From contig CALWWP010000007.1 in assembly GCA_944385275.1 (NCBI GenBank), positions 38,746 to 102,745 of the forward strand: a DNA stretch of 64,000 nucleotides. Reading direction: 5' to 3'. Shown piece by piece: positions 7,965 through 16,959 of the stretch (position 1 is its first letter; each line of letters begins with the position of its first letter). Below the pieces are notes generated by a model. It was not told the DNA's origin. It worked only from the letters and a program-made list of their open reading frames with translations, and did no database searches. The stretch comes from an uncultured Oscillospiraceae bacterium (GTDB lineage: Bacteria > Bacillota > Clostridia > Oscillospirales > Oscillospiraceae). A program made the translations under genes and the position numbers.

Positions 7965-8828
7965 ATGGCAAAAGGACTGGGAGCCGGACTTGGCGCCCTA
8001 TTCGGAGAGGCCGCGCTGGAAAGCGACTCTATGGACTGCGTTTTTCTTCCTATTTCCAAAGTGGAAGCGGGAATAAATCAGCCGAGAAAGATTTTCGATG
8101 ACGAGGCACTTGATGAGCTTGCCGAATCCATTGCAGAGCATGGAATAATTCAGCCTCTGACTGTGAGAAAGCTCGCTTCGGGGTACTATCAGATAATTGC
8201 CGGAGAAAGGCGATGGCGGGCGGCCAGACGAGCCGGACTGGACAAGGTCCCTGTGCGCATAGTAGAAGCGGACGACAGAAAGGCAATGGAACTGGCTTTG
8301 ATTGAAAATTTGCAGAGAGAAAATCTGAATCCTATTGAAGAGGCTGAAGGATACCGCTCTCTAATAGAAGATTACAATTTTACGCAGGAAGAAGCTGCAC
8401 AGCGGGTCGGAAAAGCGCGGCCTACAGTGACAAATGCGCTGAGGCTGCTGTCACTCCCCCAGAAAGTACGGGGATATCTGGAAGACGGAAGCATCAGCGC
8501 TGGCCATGCGAGAGCCATATTGTCGGTAAAGGACGAGGAACTGCAGATAAAATTGGCGGACAAAATAGCGGCTGAAAAGCTCAGCGTGCGGCAGGCGGAG
8601 ACGCTGTCGCACAAATTTACAAAAGGAAATAAGACTCCGGCGAAAGAGGAGATAAATTATCTGGAAGAGATAGAACGGCGGCTGGGAGAAGGGCTTGGAA
8701 GAAAGGTCAGGATCTTGGCCGGCAAGAAAAAAGGCAGGCTAGAGCTGGAGTTTTACGGAAATGACGATCTCGATGATTTGATCGCCGAGATTGAATCATT
8801 GATCAAGAAAAGGGGAACAGAGCTTTGA
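7965..8828 (+). CDS. parB: Chromosome partitioning protein ParB (Spo0J)
   Basis: A 287-residue ParB. GERRWRAARR (residues 79-89) is the conserved CTP-binding arginine box, and residues 140-161 form the helix-turn-helix that reads parS. The last 40 residues are the dimerisation domain. It loads at parS, slides as a CTP clamp and recruits SMC/condensin. The N-terminal GLGAGLGALF is the usual ParA-contacting segment. The last bases overlap the start of the next small gene. Confidence 0.96.
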   Translation: MAKGLGAGLGALFGEAALESDSMDCVFLPISKVEAGINQPRKIFDDEALDELAESIAEHGIIQPLTVRKLASGYYQIIAGERRWRAARRAGLDKVPVRIVEADDRKAMELALIENLQRENLNPIEEAEGYRSLIEDYNFTQEEAAQRVGKARPTVTNALRLLSLPQKVRGYLEDGSISAGHARAILSVKDEELQIKLADKIAAEKLSVRQAETLSHKFTKGNKTPAKEEINYLEEIERRLGEGLGRKVRILAGKKKGRLELEFYGNDDLDDLIAEIESLIKKRGTEL

Positions 8829-9010
8829 GACGGGAAAAAACTAACGGCGAGACAAATAAGCCAGCAAAGGCGAAATATTCGGTGTTTAGCTATCTTATGA
8901 CGTTGGTTTCGGTGATGATACTGATCATTATTTTGTCTTGGTGTGTTCATGAAAAACAGGATGTTGATCAGCTGCAGTCGCCAAGTGTTATGCAGACGGA
9001 AAATATATGA
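8825..9010 (+). CDS. Small single-span membrane protein, unknown
   Basis: A 61-residue protein starting with a TTG that overlaps the parB stop codon. A basic, Lys/Arg-rich N-terminus (about 20 residues) is followed by one clear membrane segment (residues 20-41, ending with Cys), then a short acidic/polar tail. The charge pattern predicts the N-terminus in the cytoplasm. AAAGGGG at 8808-8815 supports translation. Coupling to parB and 27-base spacing to serS suggest it is co-expressed with the partition genes. I do not recognise the family. Confidence 0.6.
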   Translation: MRREKTNGETNKPAKAKYSVFSYLMTLVSVMILIIILSWCVHEKQDVDQLQSPSVMQTENI

Positions 9011-9037
9011 AGACGAATTGTTTAGGGGGAAAATAAG

Positions 9038-10333
9038 GTGCTGGATATAAAACGGATAAGAGAGAATCCGGAAGAAGTTAAGGCCGGACTTGCAGCGAAA
9101 GAGTATGAGGCTTCGGCTGAGATCGACAGGATACTGGAGCTTGACACCAAGCGCCGCGAGATAATATTTAAAACAGAAGGGCTGAAGGCAGAGCAGAACA
9201 AGACCTCAAAGCAGATCCCGGTAATGAAGAAAAACGGCGAGGACACGACAGAGCTTTTGGCTAAGATGAAAGAACTGTCGGATAATATCAAAGAGATTGA
9301 CGCAGAGCTCAGAGAAGTAGAATCGGAATACAGATCCCTCATGCTGAGCCTGCCAAATCTTCCGGATCCGGATCTGAAGCCGGGAGGCAAGGAAAACAAC
9401 GAGCCGCTGCGCTATTATGGAAAGCCTCACGTATTTGACTTTGAGCCAAAGAACCATGTCGACCTGTGCACAGAGCTTGGGCTTATCGACTATACACGCG
9501 GAGTAAAGCTCTCCGGAAACGGCTTCTGGGTATACAGAGGGCTTGGCGCAAGACTTGAGTGGGCACTTTTGAATTACTTTATAGATACGCATTTGGCAGA
9601 CGGATATGAATTGGTGCTCGTGCCGCACATGCTGGGATACGAGGCAGGTCTGACCGCCGGCCAGTTCCCAAAGTTTGAACAGGATGTGTATTGGCTTGAT
9701 ACCGCCGAAGATTCTCAGAGAAGATTTATGCTTCCTACGGCTGAGACTGCTCTGGTAAGCCTGCACAGGGATGAGATTTTGACTGAGGCTGAGCTGCCGC
9801 GCAAATATATTTCTTACACTCCGTGTTTCAGAAGAGAGGCTGGAAGCTACCGTTCGGACGAACGTGGAATGGTAAGAGGACACCAATTCAATAAGGTGGA
9901 GATGGTGCAGTATACGAGGCCGGAAGATTCCGATGCTGCATTTGAAGAGCTGGTTGGCAAGGCGGAGGCTTTGGTCAAGGGACTGGGCTTCCATTTCCGC
10001 ACTGTGAAATTGGCGGCTGCAGACTGTTCCGCTTCTATGGCGCGTACGTATGACATAGAGATCCACATACCTTCCATGAACGGATATAAAGAAGTTTCAT
10101 CGGTATCGAACGCGAGAGATTATCAGGCCAGAAGAGGATCTATACGCTTTAAGAGAGAGAGTACTAACAAAATAGAATTCGTTCACACGCTGAACGGTTC
10201 GGGGCTTGCAACTTCGAGGATACTGCCTGCAATAGTAGAGCAGAATCAGCAGAAGGACGGCAGTGTAGTAGTGCCGGAAGTGCTGAGAAAATATCTTGGC
10301 GGAATAGAAGTTATTTCTAAAGATAGAATATAG
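9038..10333 (+). CDS. serS: Seryl-tRNA synthetase
   Basis: A 431-residue class II synthetase. The N-terminal 100 residues form the charged long coiled-coil arm that grips the long variable arm of tRNA-Ser. Motif 2 is in TPCFRREAGS and RGHQFNKVEM; the C-terminal GSGLATSR is motif 3. It also charges tRNA-Sec where present. Start is GTG at 9038 with AGGGGG upstream. No T-box leader is visible in the 27-base gap before it, so it appears to be expressed with parAB. Confidence 0.96.
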   Translation: MLDIKRIRENPEEVKAGLAAKEYEASAEIDRILELDTKRREIIFKTEGLKAEQNKTSKQIPVMKKNGEDTTELLAKMKELSDNIKEIDAELREVESEYRSLMLSLPNLPDPDLKPGGKENNEPLRYYGKPHVFDFEPKNHVDLCTELGLIDYTRGVKLSGNGFWVYRGLGARLEWALLNYFIDTHLADGYELVLVPHMLGYEAGLTAGQFPKFEQDVYWLDTAEDSQRRFMLPTAETALVSLHRDEILTEAELPRKYISYTPCFRREAGSYRSDERGMVRGHQFNKVEMVQYTRPEDSDAAFEELVGKAEALVKGLGFHFRTVKLAAADCSASMARTYDIEIHIPSMNGYKEVSSVSNARDYQARRGSIRFKRESTNKIEFVHTLNGSGLATSRILPAIVEQNQQKDGSVVVPEVLRKYLGGIEVISKDRI

Positions 10334-10425
10334 TAGTAGATACCGGACTTTGCATTCGGAATACTTTTGGAAAGTCTTTATATAAGTAGGCTTTCCTTAG
10401 AACTATAGAACGGCGGGAAAGTGTA

Positions 10426-11130
10426 TTGAAAGAATTATTGCTTAGCGGGGCTGCAGCACTCGGTATCACTGTAGACGAGGATGTGTGCAAAAGGTTTGAG
10501 ATTTATGCCGAATTCCTTGAAAAACAGAATGAGAAGACAAACTTGACCGCAGTACACGGCGCAGATGAGATAGCCGTCAGACATTTCTTGGACAGCTTGA
10601 CAATGCTTAAAGCCGTAGATTTTGAGGGGAAAAGAGTTGTGGATGTAGGGACAGGCGCCGGATTTCCCGGTGTGCCGATAAAGCTTGCCGTGTCGTCTGT
10701 ACGGCTGACTCTGCTGGACAGCCTAAACAAAAGGATAGATTTTTTGAAAGAGCTGGGTGGGATATTGAAGCTCTCTCCTGATACGGAGTATATACATGCG
10801 CGCGCAGAAGAGCTTGCTCAACTCCGGCAGTATAGAGAACAGTACGACATCGCGGTATCAAGGGCTGTAGCTAGACTGAACATGCTAAGCGAATTGTGTT
10901 TGCCGTTTGTCAAAGTCGGAGGATGTTTTCTCGCTATGAAGGCGGAAGAAAGCGAGGAAGAAGTCAAAGAAGCACAAAAAGCGATAGAAAAGCTGGGTGG
11001 ACGCTTAGAAGGAGCGAAAAGTGTTGAAGTCGGAGGTGTTCGGAGGAGCATTATAGTTGTATCCAAGGTGGAGAAAACGGATGTAAAATATCCCAGACGT
11101 TTTGCCAAGATCAAAAAATCACCGCTATAA
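10426..11130 (+). CDS. rsmG: 16S rRNA (guanine-527-N7) methyltransferase
   Basis: A 234-residue SAM-dependent methyltransferase. VVDVGTGAGFPG (residues 71-82) is the SAM-binding motif I typical of RsmG/GidB; the NEKTNLTAV segment near residue 40 is also characteristic. It methylates G527 in the 530 loop of 16S rRNA. The start is TTG at 10426 after a GGCGGG site. In many Firmicutes rsmG sits with mnmG ahead of parAB; here it is downstream of serS and mnmG is absent. Confidence 0.94.
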   Translation: MKELLLSGAAALGITVDEDVCKRFEIYAEFLEKQNEKTNLTAVHGADEIAVRHFLDSLTMLKAVDFEGKRVVDVGTGAGFPGVPIKLAVSSVRLTLLDSLNKRIDFLKELGGILKLSPDTEYIHARAEELAQLRQYREQYDIAVSRAVARLNMLSELCLPFVKVGGCFLAMKAEESEEEVKEAQKAIEKLGGRLEGAKSVEVGGVRRSIIVVSKVEKTDVKYPRRFAKIKKSPL

Positions 11131-11144
11131 TAGGAGATCGAGTT

Positions 11145-12530
11145 ATGCAAGTAAGATTTACGGAAACAGTTTTAAGAGATGGAAATCAGTCACTGATAGC
11201 CACGCGTATGCCGATAGAAGATTTCGAGCCGATACTTGAAACCATGGACTCGGCTGGATATTATTCAATCGAGTGCTGGGGAGGAGCTACGTTTGACGCC
11301 TGCCTGAGGTATTTGAACGAAGATCCATGGGAAAGACTGCGCAAGATAAAGGCTAAGGTTTCAAATACAAAACTTCAGATGCTTTTGCGCGGACAAAATC
11401 TGCTTGGATACAAGCACTATCCCGACGACGCTGTCAGAATGTTCATAAGGCATGCTGTAGAAAATGGAATAGATATTATTCGTATATTTGATGCGCTCAA
11501 CGACCTGAGAAATGTCGAAGTTGCAGTCGATGAAACGCTTAAATGCGGGGCTATAGCTTCTGGAGCAATTTCCTACACTACAAGTCCTGTCCATACGATA
11601 GAAAAATATATCGAACTGAGTAAAGATTTTAAAAACATGGGCGTCCAAAGCATTACGATCAAAGATATGGCCGGTATCATGGGGCCCAAGGAAGCCTATG
11701 ATCTTATAAGTGCGATAAAGGACAGCATAGACATTCCTGTCGTACTTCATACACATTGCACGACGGGTCTTGCCTATATGACGGCCATTAAAGCTGTGGA
11801 AGCGGGGGCTGATATTATCGACACGGCGATCTCCAGCTTTTCAGGAGGAACATCGCAGCCAGCTACGGAATCTGTTGCGTATGCACTGGAGCAGATGGGA
11901 TATGAAACCGGGCTTGACCACGAAGTGCTGAAGAAGGTAAACGATTATTTCAAACCGTTAAAGGAAAAATATATCCGGTCAGGTCTTTTAGATCCGGCAG
12001 TGCTTGCGACTGACTCAGATGCATTGATATATCAGATACCGGGAGGAATGCTCTCCAACTTGATTTCGCAGCTGAAAGCGCAAAATGCCATGGACAGACT
12101 TGATGAGGTCCTGACAGAAACTCCAAAGGTGCGCAAAGACCTTGGATATCCGCCTCTGGTCACGCCGACAAGCCAGATGGTGGGAGTTCAAGCGGCCACA
12201 AATGTCCTGCTCGGCGAACGGTACAAAAGCGTTGGCAAGGAAGTGAAAGCCTACTTGAGAGGCGAATATGGCAAAGCACCTGGACCGGTAAACGAGGAAC
12301 TGAAGAAGAAAGTTTTGGGCGATGAAGAACCAATAAGCGGAAGATTTGCCGATACGCTTGAGCCGTGTTTTGATAAAGCAAAAGCGGAAATAGGTGAGCT
12401 TGCAAAAAATGACGAGGATGTATTGTCGTATATTGCTTTCCCTCAAGTTGCAAAGACTTTCTTTGAGAATAGAGATAAAAAGCCGGAATTAGAAGAAGTG
12501 AAAGCTTTTTATAGTATAGAGCTGTTGTAA
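11145..12530 (+). CDS. oadA: Carboxyltransferase (alpha) subunit of biotin-dependent decarboxylase / pyruvate carboxylase subunit B
   Basis: A 461-residue TIM-barrel carboxyltransferase. ETVLRDGNQS (about residues 7-16) and the metal-binding LHTHCTTG are hallmarks of the HMGL-like family; IKDMAG marks the active-site Lys-Asp region. It moves a carboxyl group between oxaloacetate (or a related acid) and biotin. The barrel is followed by the conserved carboxylase domain, but the biotinyl domain is missing and is instead encoded two genes downstream. The gene starts 15 bases after rsmG. Substrate could be oxaloacetate, methylmalonyl-CoA or pyruvate; the single-chain pattern best fits OadA. Confidence 0.88.
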   Translation: MQVRFTETVLRDGNQSLIATRMPIEDFEPILETMDSAGYYSIECWGGATFDACLRYLNEDPWERLRKIKAKVSNTKLQMLLRGQNLLGYKHYPDDAVRMFIRHAVENGIDIIRIFDALNDLRNVEVAVDETLKCGAIASGAISYTTSPVHTIEKYIELSKDFKNMGVQSITIKDMAGIMGPKEAYDLISAIKDSIDIPVVLHTHCTTGLAYMTAIKAVEAGADIIDTAISSFSGGTSQPATESVAYALEQMGYETGLDHEVLKKVNDYFKPLKEKYIRSGLLDPAVLATDSDALIYQIPGGMLSNLISQLKAQNAMDRLDEVLTETPKVRKDLGYPPLVTPTSQMVGVQAATNVLLGERYKSVGKEVKAYLRGEYGKAPGPVNEELKKKVLGDEEPISGRFADTLEPCFDKAKAEIGELAKNDEDVLSYIAFPQVAKTFFENRDKKPELEEVKAFYSIELL

Positions 12531-12543
12531 GGAGGGGCTGGGA

Positions 12544-12894
12544 GTGACTAACTTTGAATTTGCGATAGCCGGCATACTTGCGGCATTCGTGCTGTGTATG
12601 CTTTATTTTGCGGTAAGTTTCCGCAAGCTGGGACAAGAACTCATTGACAAAATAGACGCTGTTAAGGCGCCGGCAGGAGTGCAGCTCACTGAAGCAGTTT
12701 CGGCCGCACCGCCCGTACCGGCCCCCGTCCAAATGGCAGGACCGGCTCCGAAGGCCATGAAAGAGATCACTCTTGTTGGAGTTCCGGAGAGAACAGCGGC
12801 CATGCTTATGGCTATTGTGGCAGATGAATTGAAAGTAAGCATAGATCAGCTGACTTTCATTTCTATTAAAGATGTGACTGAGGAGAGTGCATGA
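12544..12894 (+). CDS. OadG-family small membrane subunit
   Basis: A 116-residue protein with one N-terminal membrane helix (residues 6-26), a Pro/Ala-rich linker and a C-terminal folded segment starting near residue 78 ([13 protein letters not shown]). OadG (gamma) subunits of sodium-pumping decarboxylases hold the alpha subunit to the membrane. The start is GTG at 12544 with AAGGAGG upstream. It lies 13 bases after oadA and overlaps the biotin carrier gene. The sequence is divergent, so the family call rests on size, topology and position. Confidence 0.72.
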   Translation: MTNFEFAIAGILAAFVLCMLYFAVSFRKLGQELIDKIDAVKAPAGVQLTEAVSAAPPVPAPVQMAGPAPKAMKEITLVGVPERTAAMLMAIVADELKVSIDQLTFISIKDVTEESA

Positions 12895-13307
12895 TGAAGT
12901 ATAAAATTACGCTCAACAACCGAGTATATGAAATCGAAGTAGAAAAGGGCGAGGCCAGAGTTCTTAACGAATACGACAAGACAGCCGAGCCAACAGCTGC
13001 ACCAGCGCCAGCAGCTGCGCCAGCGCCAGCAGCGGCACCAGCACCAGCACCAGCACCAGCACCAGCACCAGCAGCAGCTGCTGCGCCTGCAGGGGCGGAG
13101 CCAATAACATCTCCTCTGCCGGGATCAATTCTCAGCATTCCGGTGAAAGAGGGACAAAGTGTGCAGGCAAATGAAGTGCTTATAGTCCTAGAGGCTATGA
13201 AAATGGAAAATGAGGTTGTAGCCCCGAGAGCGGGAACTGTAAGAGGGATCTCGGTGACAGCTGGAGCTATGGTAAACACTGGCGATCTGTTGATGTCTTT
13301 GGAATGA
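12894..13307 (+). CDS. Biotin carboxyl carrier protein
   Basis: A 137-residue protein: an N-terminal strand region (MKYKITLNN), an Ala-Pro linker about 35 residues long, then a biotinyl domain. EAMKMEN holds the biotinylated lysine, about residue 103. It shuttles the carboxyl group between the carboxyltransferase and its partner. An ATG at 12891 is also possible, but 12894 has better spacing (8 bases) from GAGGAG. The linker DNA contains a pure hexanucleotide repeat, which could vary in length. Confidence 0.93.
   Translation: MKYKITLNNRVYEIEVEKGEARVLNEYDKTAEPTAAPAPAAAPAPAAAPAPAPAPAPAPAAAAAPAGAEPITSPLPGSILSIPVKEGQSVQANEVLIVLEAMKMENEVVAPRAGTVRGISVTAGAMVNTGDLLMSLE
13035..13070 (+). repeat. (GCACCA)6 in-frame microsatellite
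   Basis: Six perfect head-to-tail copies of a hexamer encoding Ala-Pro, inside a longer degenerate Ala-Pro tract (about 12990-13090). Copy-number change would keep the reading frame. Confidence 0.95.
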
Positions 13308-13364
13308 CGTAATACATCAACAAGCGGCCCATGATAAAGGCTGCTTTGTAAGGAGGTATGTATT

Positions 13365-14255
13365 ATGACTATTGAAGAGATCGATACATTTTTACGTATT
13401 GCGGATATAAAAAGCGTTACAAAAGTAGCAGAGGACATGTATATTACTACGCAGGGTGTGCGTAAGCGAATAAAGAAACTGGAGGATGAACTGGGAGCTA
13501 AGCTGTTTGAACGCCTGCCGAGAGAAATGAAACTCACCCCGTTTGGGCAGTTTTTCTATGATGAAGCCAAGCCGATAGTTAGGTATGTTGAAGAATTGAG
13601 CGGCAGCCTAGAACGGTTTGACAGGAAGATGTCGCGTACAATGAGAGTTGGGATACCTCAGGATATCCCGGGCTGGAGTGAGCGGTTTAAAGCTATTTGT
13701 GAAGACTTTGAAAAAGAGCACCCCCAATATAGTGTAAAATTTTTTGAAGACAAGCTGCTGCGAAATCGCAAACAATTAGAAGACGGAGAGCTTGATGTAG
13801 CTATCGTTCCCAATAAAATGGGCGAGAAAAAATATGTGCAGCTTTTAGCTTTTGAAAGAGAATATCTGCTCGTTATGGGAAGAACTCATCCTTTGGCACA
13901 TAAAAAAGAGATTACTGACGAAGACATATTAAATGAACTGTTTATATTTGCCGGTCCAGAAACTTATATGGAAGAGTATCTGAAAAGCATAGGGGCAAAG
14001 AGTGCGAATATGATCTATGTTCAGGAAAACAGGAGCATAAGGGAGCTAAGCGTTGAAAACGGTTTTGCATTAAGCTTTTCGGGAGCAGATGTTTTGACGC
14101 CGGGAGCGGAGCCTCCGAAAGACATCTGTTACAAACGGTTTTTGCCTCCGCATATCGTAGACTATTATTTTACTGCATCAATAGACAATATGAAAAAAGA
14201 AGTGGTGAAGAGGTTTTTTGAATACCTCGAAGATAAAACGCCGCTTTCTCTGTAA
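13365..14255 (+). CDS. LysR-family transcriptional regulator
   Basis: A 296-residue regulator. Residues 1-60 form the winged helix-turn-helix (IEEIDTFLRIAD, TTQGVRKRIKKLE, GAKLFER), followed by a linker helix and a periplasmic-binding-fold effector domain. It lies 57 bases after the decarboxylase genes on the same strand, without a clear terminator in between, so it may be co-transcribed and may control them, or may respond to the carboxylic acid handled by them. The effector is unknown. AAGGAGG precedes the ATG. Confidence 0.9.
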   Translation: MTIEEIDTFLRIADIKSVTKVAEDMYITTQGVRKRIKKLEDELGAKLFERLPREMKLTPFGQFFYDEAKPIVRYVEELSGSLERFDRKMSRTMRVGIPQDIPGWSERFKAICEDFEKEHPQYSVKFFEDKLLRNRKQLEDGELDVAIVPNKMGEKKYVQLLAFEREYLLVMGRTHPLAHKKEITDEDILNELFIFAGPETYMEEYLKSIGAKSANMIYVQENRSIRELSVENGFALSFSGADVLTPGAEPPKDICYKRFLPPHIVDYYFTASIDNMKKEVVKRFFEYLEDKTPLSL

Positions 14256-14260
14256 AAACA

Positions 14261-14302
14261 AAAAAGCAGTAGAATTTCTTTTAAGAAATTCTACTGCTTT
14301 TT
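14261..14302 (+). terminator. Intrinsic terminator after the LysR gene
   Basis: 20-base perfect stem (14261-14280 with 14283-14302) with a 2-base gap at the tip, ending in a T-run. Confidence 0.92.
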
Positions 14303-14412
14303 TTGTGTGCAAAGAACAAAAAGTTTGCAAAATAACAAAAAAGGGTTGCTTTACAAGCACAGATTCGTGGTATATGCTGAAAAACAAATAAAAGGTGAAG
14401 GAGATATTGAAT

Positions 14413-15252
14413 ATGGATGTTTTCAAAGAAAAGGGAATTAAATTTCGTTGGTTTACAGAGAATTGTTTTGAGTTTGAATTTCAAAGCGGAAAAACATTAC
14501 TTATAGATCCCATGCTACCAGATGTTGAAAAGAGCCCTGAATGGAAGGAATTTGGCTCTGGATTTACGCCTAAAGATTTAAAAAGATGTGATTATGTGTG
14601 CATTACGCATACGCATGGAGATCATGTTGACAGTTTGAAAGAAGTGTGCGATCTATTTAATCCTGTAGTTATGGTACATGAGGCATCTGTTGTTATGCTG
14701 GCAAAGGATAGAGATCTTCCCATTAGAAAGATGCTCGCCTATACCCAGCCTGCGACATATGACTTTGGAGATTTTAAAATATCTATGTATCCCGGTACAC
14801 ATGTGCCCACTATAGGAGATGTTCCCTACAGCAAATTTGCAGAAAGGTTCGGAGGAGGTGGAATGGAGCCTACAGAGAGCAATATTTTTGGCTCATGCTT
14901 CAATACCAATTTCATGCTTGAAGTTCCGGGCGGCATTCGCATAGCCTTTGTACAGGGAGAATATGTCCCGCTTACCAAAAATGCGTTCTATAAGAGCCGC
15001 CCCACTCTTCTCATACGTCAGCTTACACTGATAGACAGATTCCCAGAGGCATTCGATGCTCTTATTGAGTGTATGGACGATACAGAGGCAGGCATGACTG
15101 CGTTTATGTGCCATCACCATAAGACAAAAAATCCGCAGAAGACGGCCAAGGAAATAAACGAGGTCATGGAGAAAAAGAACGGGCTTTCCAGAATGTTTGT
15201 ACCGCAGTCCGGCAAGCAATACATACTGCGGGCAGGAATAGAGGAAATATAA
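14413..15252 (+). CDS. Metallo-beta-lactamase-fold hydrolase
   Basis: A 279-residue MBL-fold protein. THTHGDHVD (about residues 60-68) is the metal-binding HxHxDH motif; PGTHVPTI and the late CHHHKT supply further candidate ligands. It resembles the UlaG/lactonase-like branch, but the substrate is unknown. The upstream GTG at 14395 overlaps the AAGGAG site, so ATG at 14413 was chosen (9-base spacing). It lies 32 bases before a solute-binding lipoprotein and is probably co-transcribed, which would suit hydrolysis of an imported compound. Confidence 0.8.
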   Translation: MDVFKEKGIKFRWFTENCFEFEFQSGKTLLIDPMLPDVEKSPEWKEFGSGFTPKDLKRCDYVCITHTHGDHVDSLKEVCDLFNPVVMVHEASVVMLAKDRDLPIRKMLAYTQPATYDFGDFKISMYPGTHVPTIGDVPYSKFAERFGGGGMEPTESNIFGSCFNTNFMLEVPGGIRIAFVQGEYVPLTKNAFYKSRPTLLIRQLTLIDRFPEAFDALIECMDDTEAGMTAFMCHHHKTKNPQKTAKEINEVMEKKNGLSRMFVPQSGKQYILRAGIEEI

Positions 15253-15284
15253 AAAAGCATAAATTTTAGGAGGAGGAATAATAG

Positions 15285-16895
15285 ATGAAAGTAAGAGTGC
15301 TGACGATCATTTTGGCTTTATGCATGTTGATAGGCCTGATGGCCGGCTGCGCAGAGTCAGATCCGACCCCAAGCCCAAGTGCAGATCCGCAGAATACTGG
15401 ATCAATCGCAGATCCCAGCGACAACAGTCAAAAAGAGGACAGAAAGGGCGGAGAAATAACCATTCCAACGAGTATGTTTATTTCAAGTATGGTGCCATGG
15501 GAAGTAACAGCTAAAGGCGGATGGGTCACTATGGAGCCCGCCATCGAACACCTTGGAAGACTAAATCTTGACGGCAGCGTAACTCCGTTCTTGGCAGAGG
15601 AATTCATTGAGGACGCCGAGAACAACACACTTACCATCAAATTGCGCGAAGGCATAAAATTCTCGGACGGCAGTGATTTTAATGCCGATGTATTGGTATG
15701 GACTCTGGAGCAATTTATTGCTTCCGGTAAGGATGCAGAAGTTTGCAGCCCATCTAAGTTTGAAGCGACAGACGAATACACTGTCGTAATGTATTTTGAC
15801 AGCTATGCCAACGACAGGCTTGAGACTCTGAGCCAGGTACATATCATGTCTCAAAAAGCTTTTGAGGAAAACGGAGGCGAGTGGGCCGCTACGAATCCGA
15901 TAGGAACAGGTGCGTTTGTAGTAGAGAGCTACGAACTGGGACATTCAATCGTTTACGCAGCCAGAGATGATTACTGGCAGGACGGACTTCCGTATCTTGA
16001 CAAAATAACCTTTATGCTTATGACGGATACAAACACTCAGCTTACTGCGTTCATCAATGGCGAGCTGGATATTTTCAGCGCGAGCACAGGTGCGCACATG
16101 GCTCAGGTAGAGGCGCTCACAGGAGTCAAAAAGATATCTAGTGAAAGTGGTATCAGAGCTACCCAGCAGTATTTCCTCGTAAATTCAGCTGACGAAAACT
16201 CTCCGTTTTCAGATGTAAGAGTCCGCAGGGCATTTTATATGGGCCTCGACCGCGATTCTTCCGCTGTTGCCCTGACAGAAGGATTGGGCTACGGAGTAGA
16301 TCAGTACATTTCTGTCGGTATATACGGACATTTGGAAGACGACGAGCTGTACTCCACATATGATTATGATGTAGAAGCGGCAAAGGCGCTGCTTGCCGAA
16401 GCGGGTTATCCGGACGGTTTCAGCTGTGAGCTGCTGACGCGCCCGCAGAGCGACAAACAGGCGGTAGCGATGCAGTCATATGCTGTTGCCATAGGAATAG
16501 ACGCCGAGATACGCACAATGGAACTGAACCAGTTTAATACCGTTACTAAAGAAGAAGGATTTTCTGGCATAGCTATCGGCGGAGGCGGTATCGGAGCGAT
16601 GAATCCGGGGCTTAGCCTGTCTCGTCTTGTTCCAAGATGGGAAAAGGCGACCGGAGGATATGACAAGTTCCCGGAATGGAAGACACTGCTGGATGATGCA
16701 GCTCTGGCAGTTGGACAGGAGAATATAGAGACTGCATATAAAGCTGTCGGATATTTCCTCAACGAACAGCTTCCTGTCATGGGATGGTATGACCAGCTCA
16801 CTCCGGCATATGCCAAGGAGGAGCTGCAGGACAGCAATTATCAGTGGGCAGAGGCGTATTCATGGACGCCGGAAATGGCCTATCTTGCAAAATAA
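15285..16895 (+). CDS. Extracellular solute-binding lipoprotein, family 5 (peptide/nickel type)
   Basis: A 536-residue lipoprotein. A 21-residue signal ends in LMAGC, so Cys22 would be lipidated and the protein anchored outside the membrane. A Pro/Ser/Asp linker (23-55) precedes an SBP_bac_5 fold, recognised by LREGIKFSDGSDF and by PIGTGAFVVESYE. Such proteins bind oligopeptides, nickel chelates or sugars. No permease or ATPase genes are next to it, so it is an orphan subunit here. Strong terminator downstream. Confidence 0.88.
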   Translation: MKVRVLTIILALCMLIGLMAGCAESDPTPSPSADPQNTGSIADPSDNSQKEDRKGGEITIPTSMFISSMVPWEVTAKGGWVTMEPAIEHLGRLNLDGSVTPFLAEEFIEDAENNTLTIKLREGIKFSDGSDFNADVLVWTLEQFIASGKDAEVCSPSKFEATDEYTVVMYFDSYANDRLETLSQVHIMSQKAFEENGGEWAATNPIGTGAFVVESYELGHSIVYAARDDYWQDGLPYLDKITFMLMTDTNTQLTAFINGELDIFSASTGAHMAQVEALTGVKKISSESGIRATQQYFLVNSADENSPFSDVRVRRAFYMGLDRDSSAVALTEGLGYGVDQYISVGIYGHLEDDELYSTYDYDVEAAKALLAEAGYPDGFSCELLTRPQSDKQAVAMQSYAVAIGIDAEIRTMELNQFNTVTKEEGFSGIAIGGGGIGAMNPGLSLSRLVPRWEKATGGYDKFPEWKTLLDDAALAVGQENIETAYKAVGYFLNEQLPVMGWYDQLTPAYAKEELQDSNYQWAEAYSWTPEMAYLAK

Positions 16896-16906
16896 ACAAA
16901 TAAAAG

Positions 16907-16943
16907 AATAAACTGGAGCTCAAGACTTGAGCTCCAGTTTATT
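16907..16943 (+). terminator. Intrinsic terminator of the lipoprotein gene
   Basis: 18-base perfect inverted repeat (16907-16924 with 16926-16943) followed by a T-rich stretch. Confidence 0.85.
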
Positions 16944-16959
16944 CTGCTTTTAAATACAA

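Noticed and set aside
9011-9037. T-box leader for serS (and for argS at 35286-35449)
   Set aside because: Gaps are too short or lack the T-box motif and terminator.
10369-10396. Terminator between serS and rsmG
   Set aside because: An 8-base stem exists, but no T-run follows it; more likely a read-through structure.
13035-13070. Short tandem repeat as a CRISPR array
   Set aside because: Pure head-to-tail hexamer inside a coding linker, no spacers.
12866-13537. 223-residue Ala/Gly-rich minus-strand frame
   Set aside because: Shadow of the GCACCA repeat in the biotin carrier gene.
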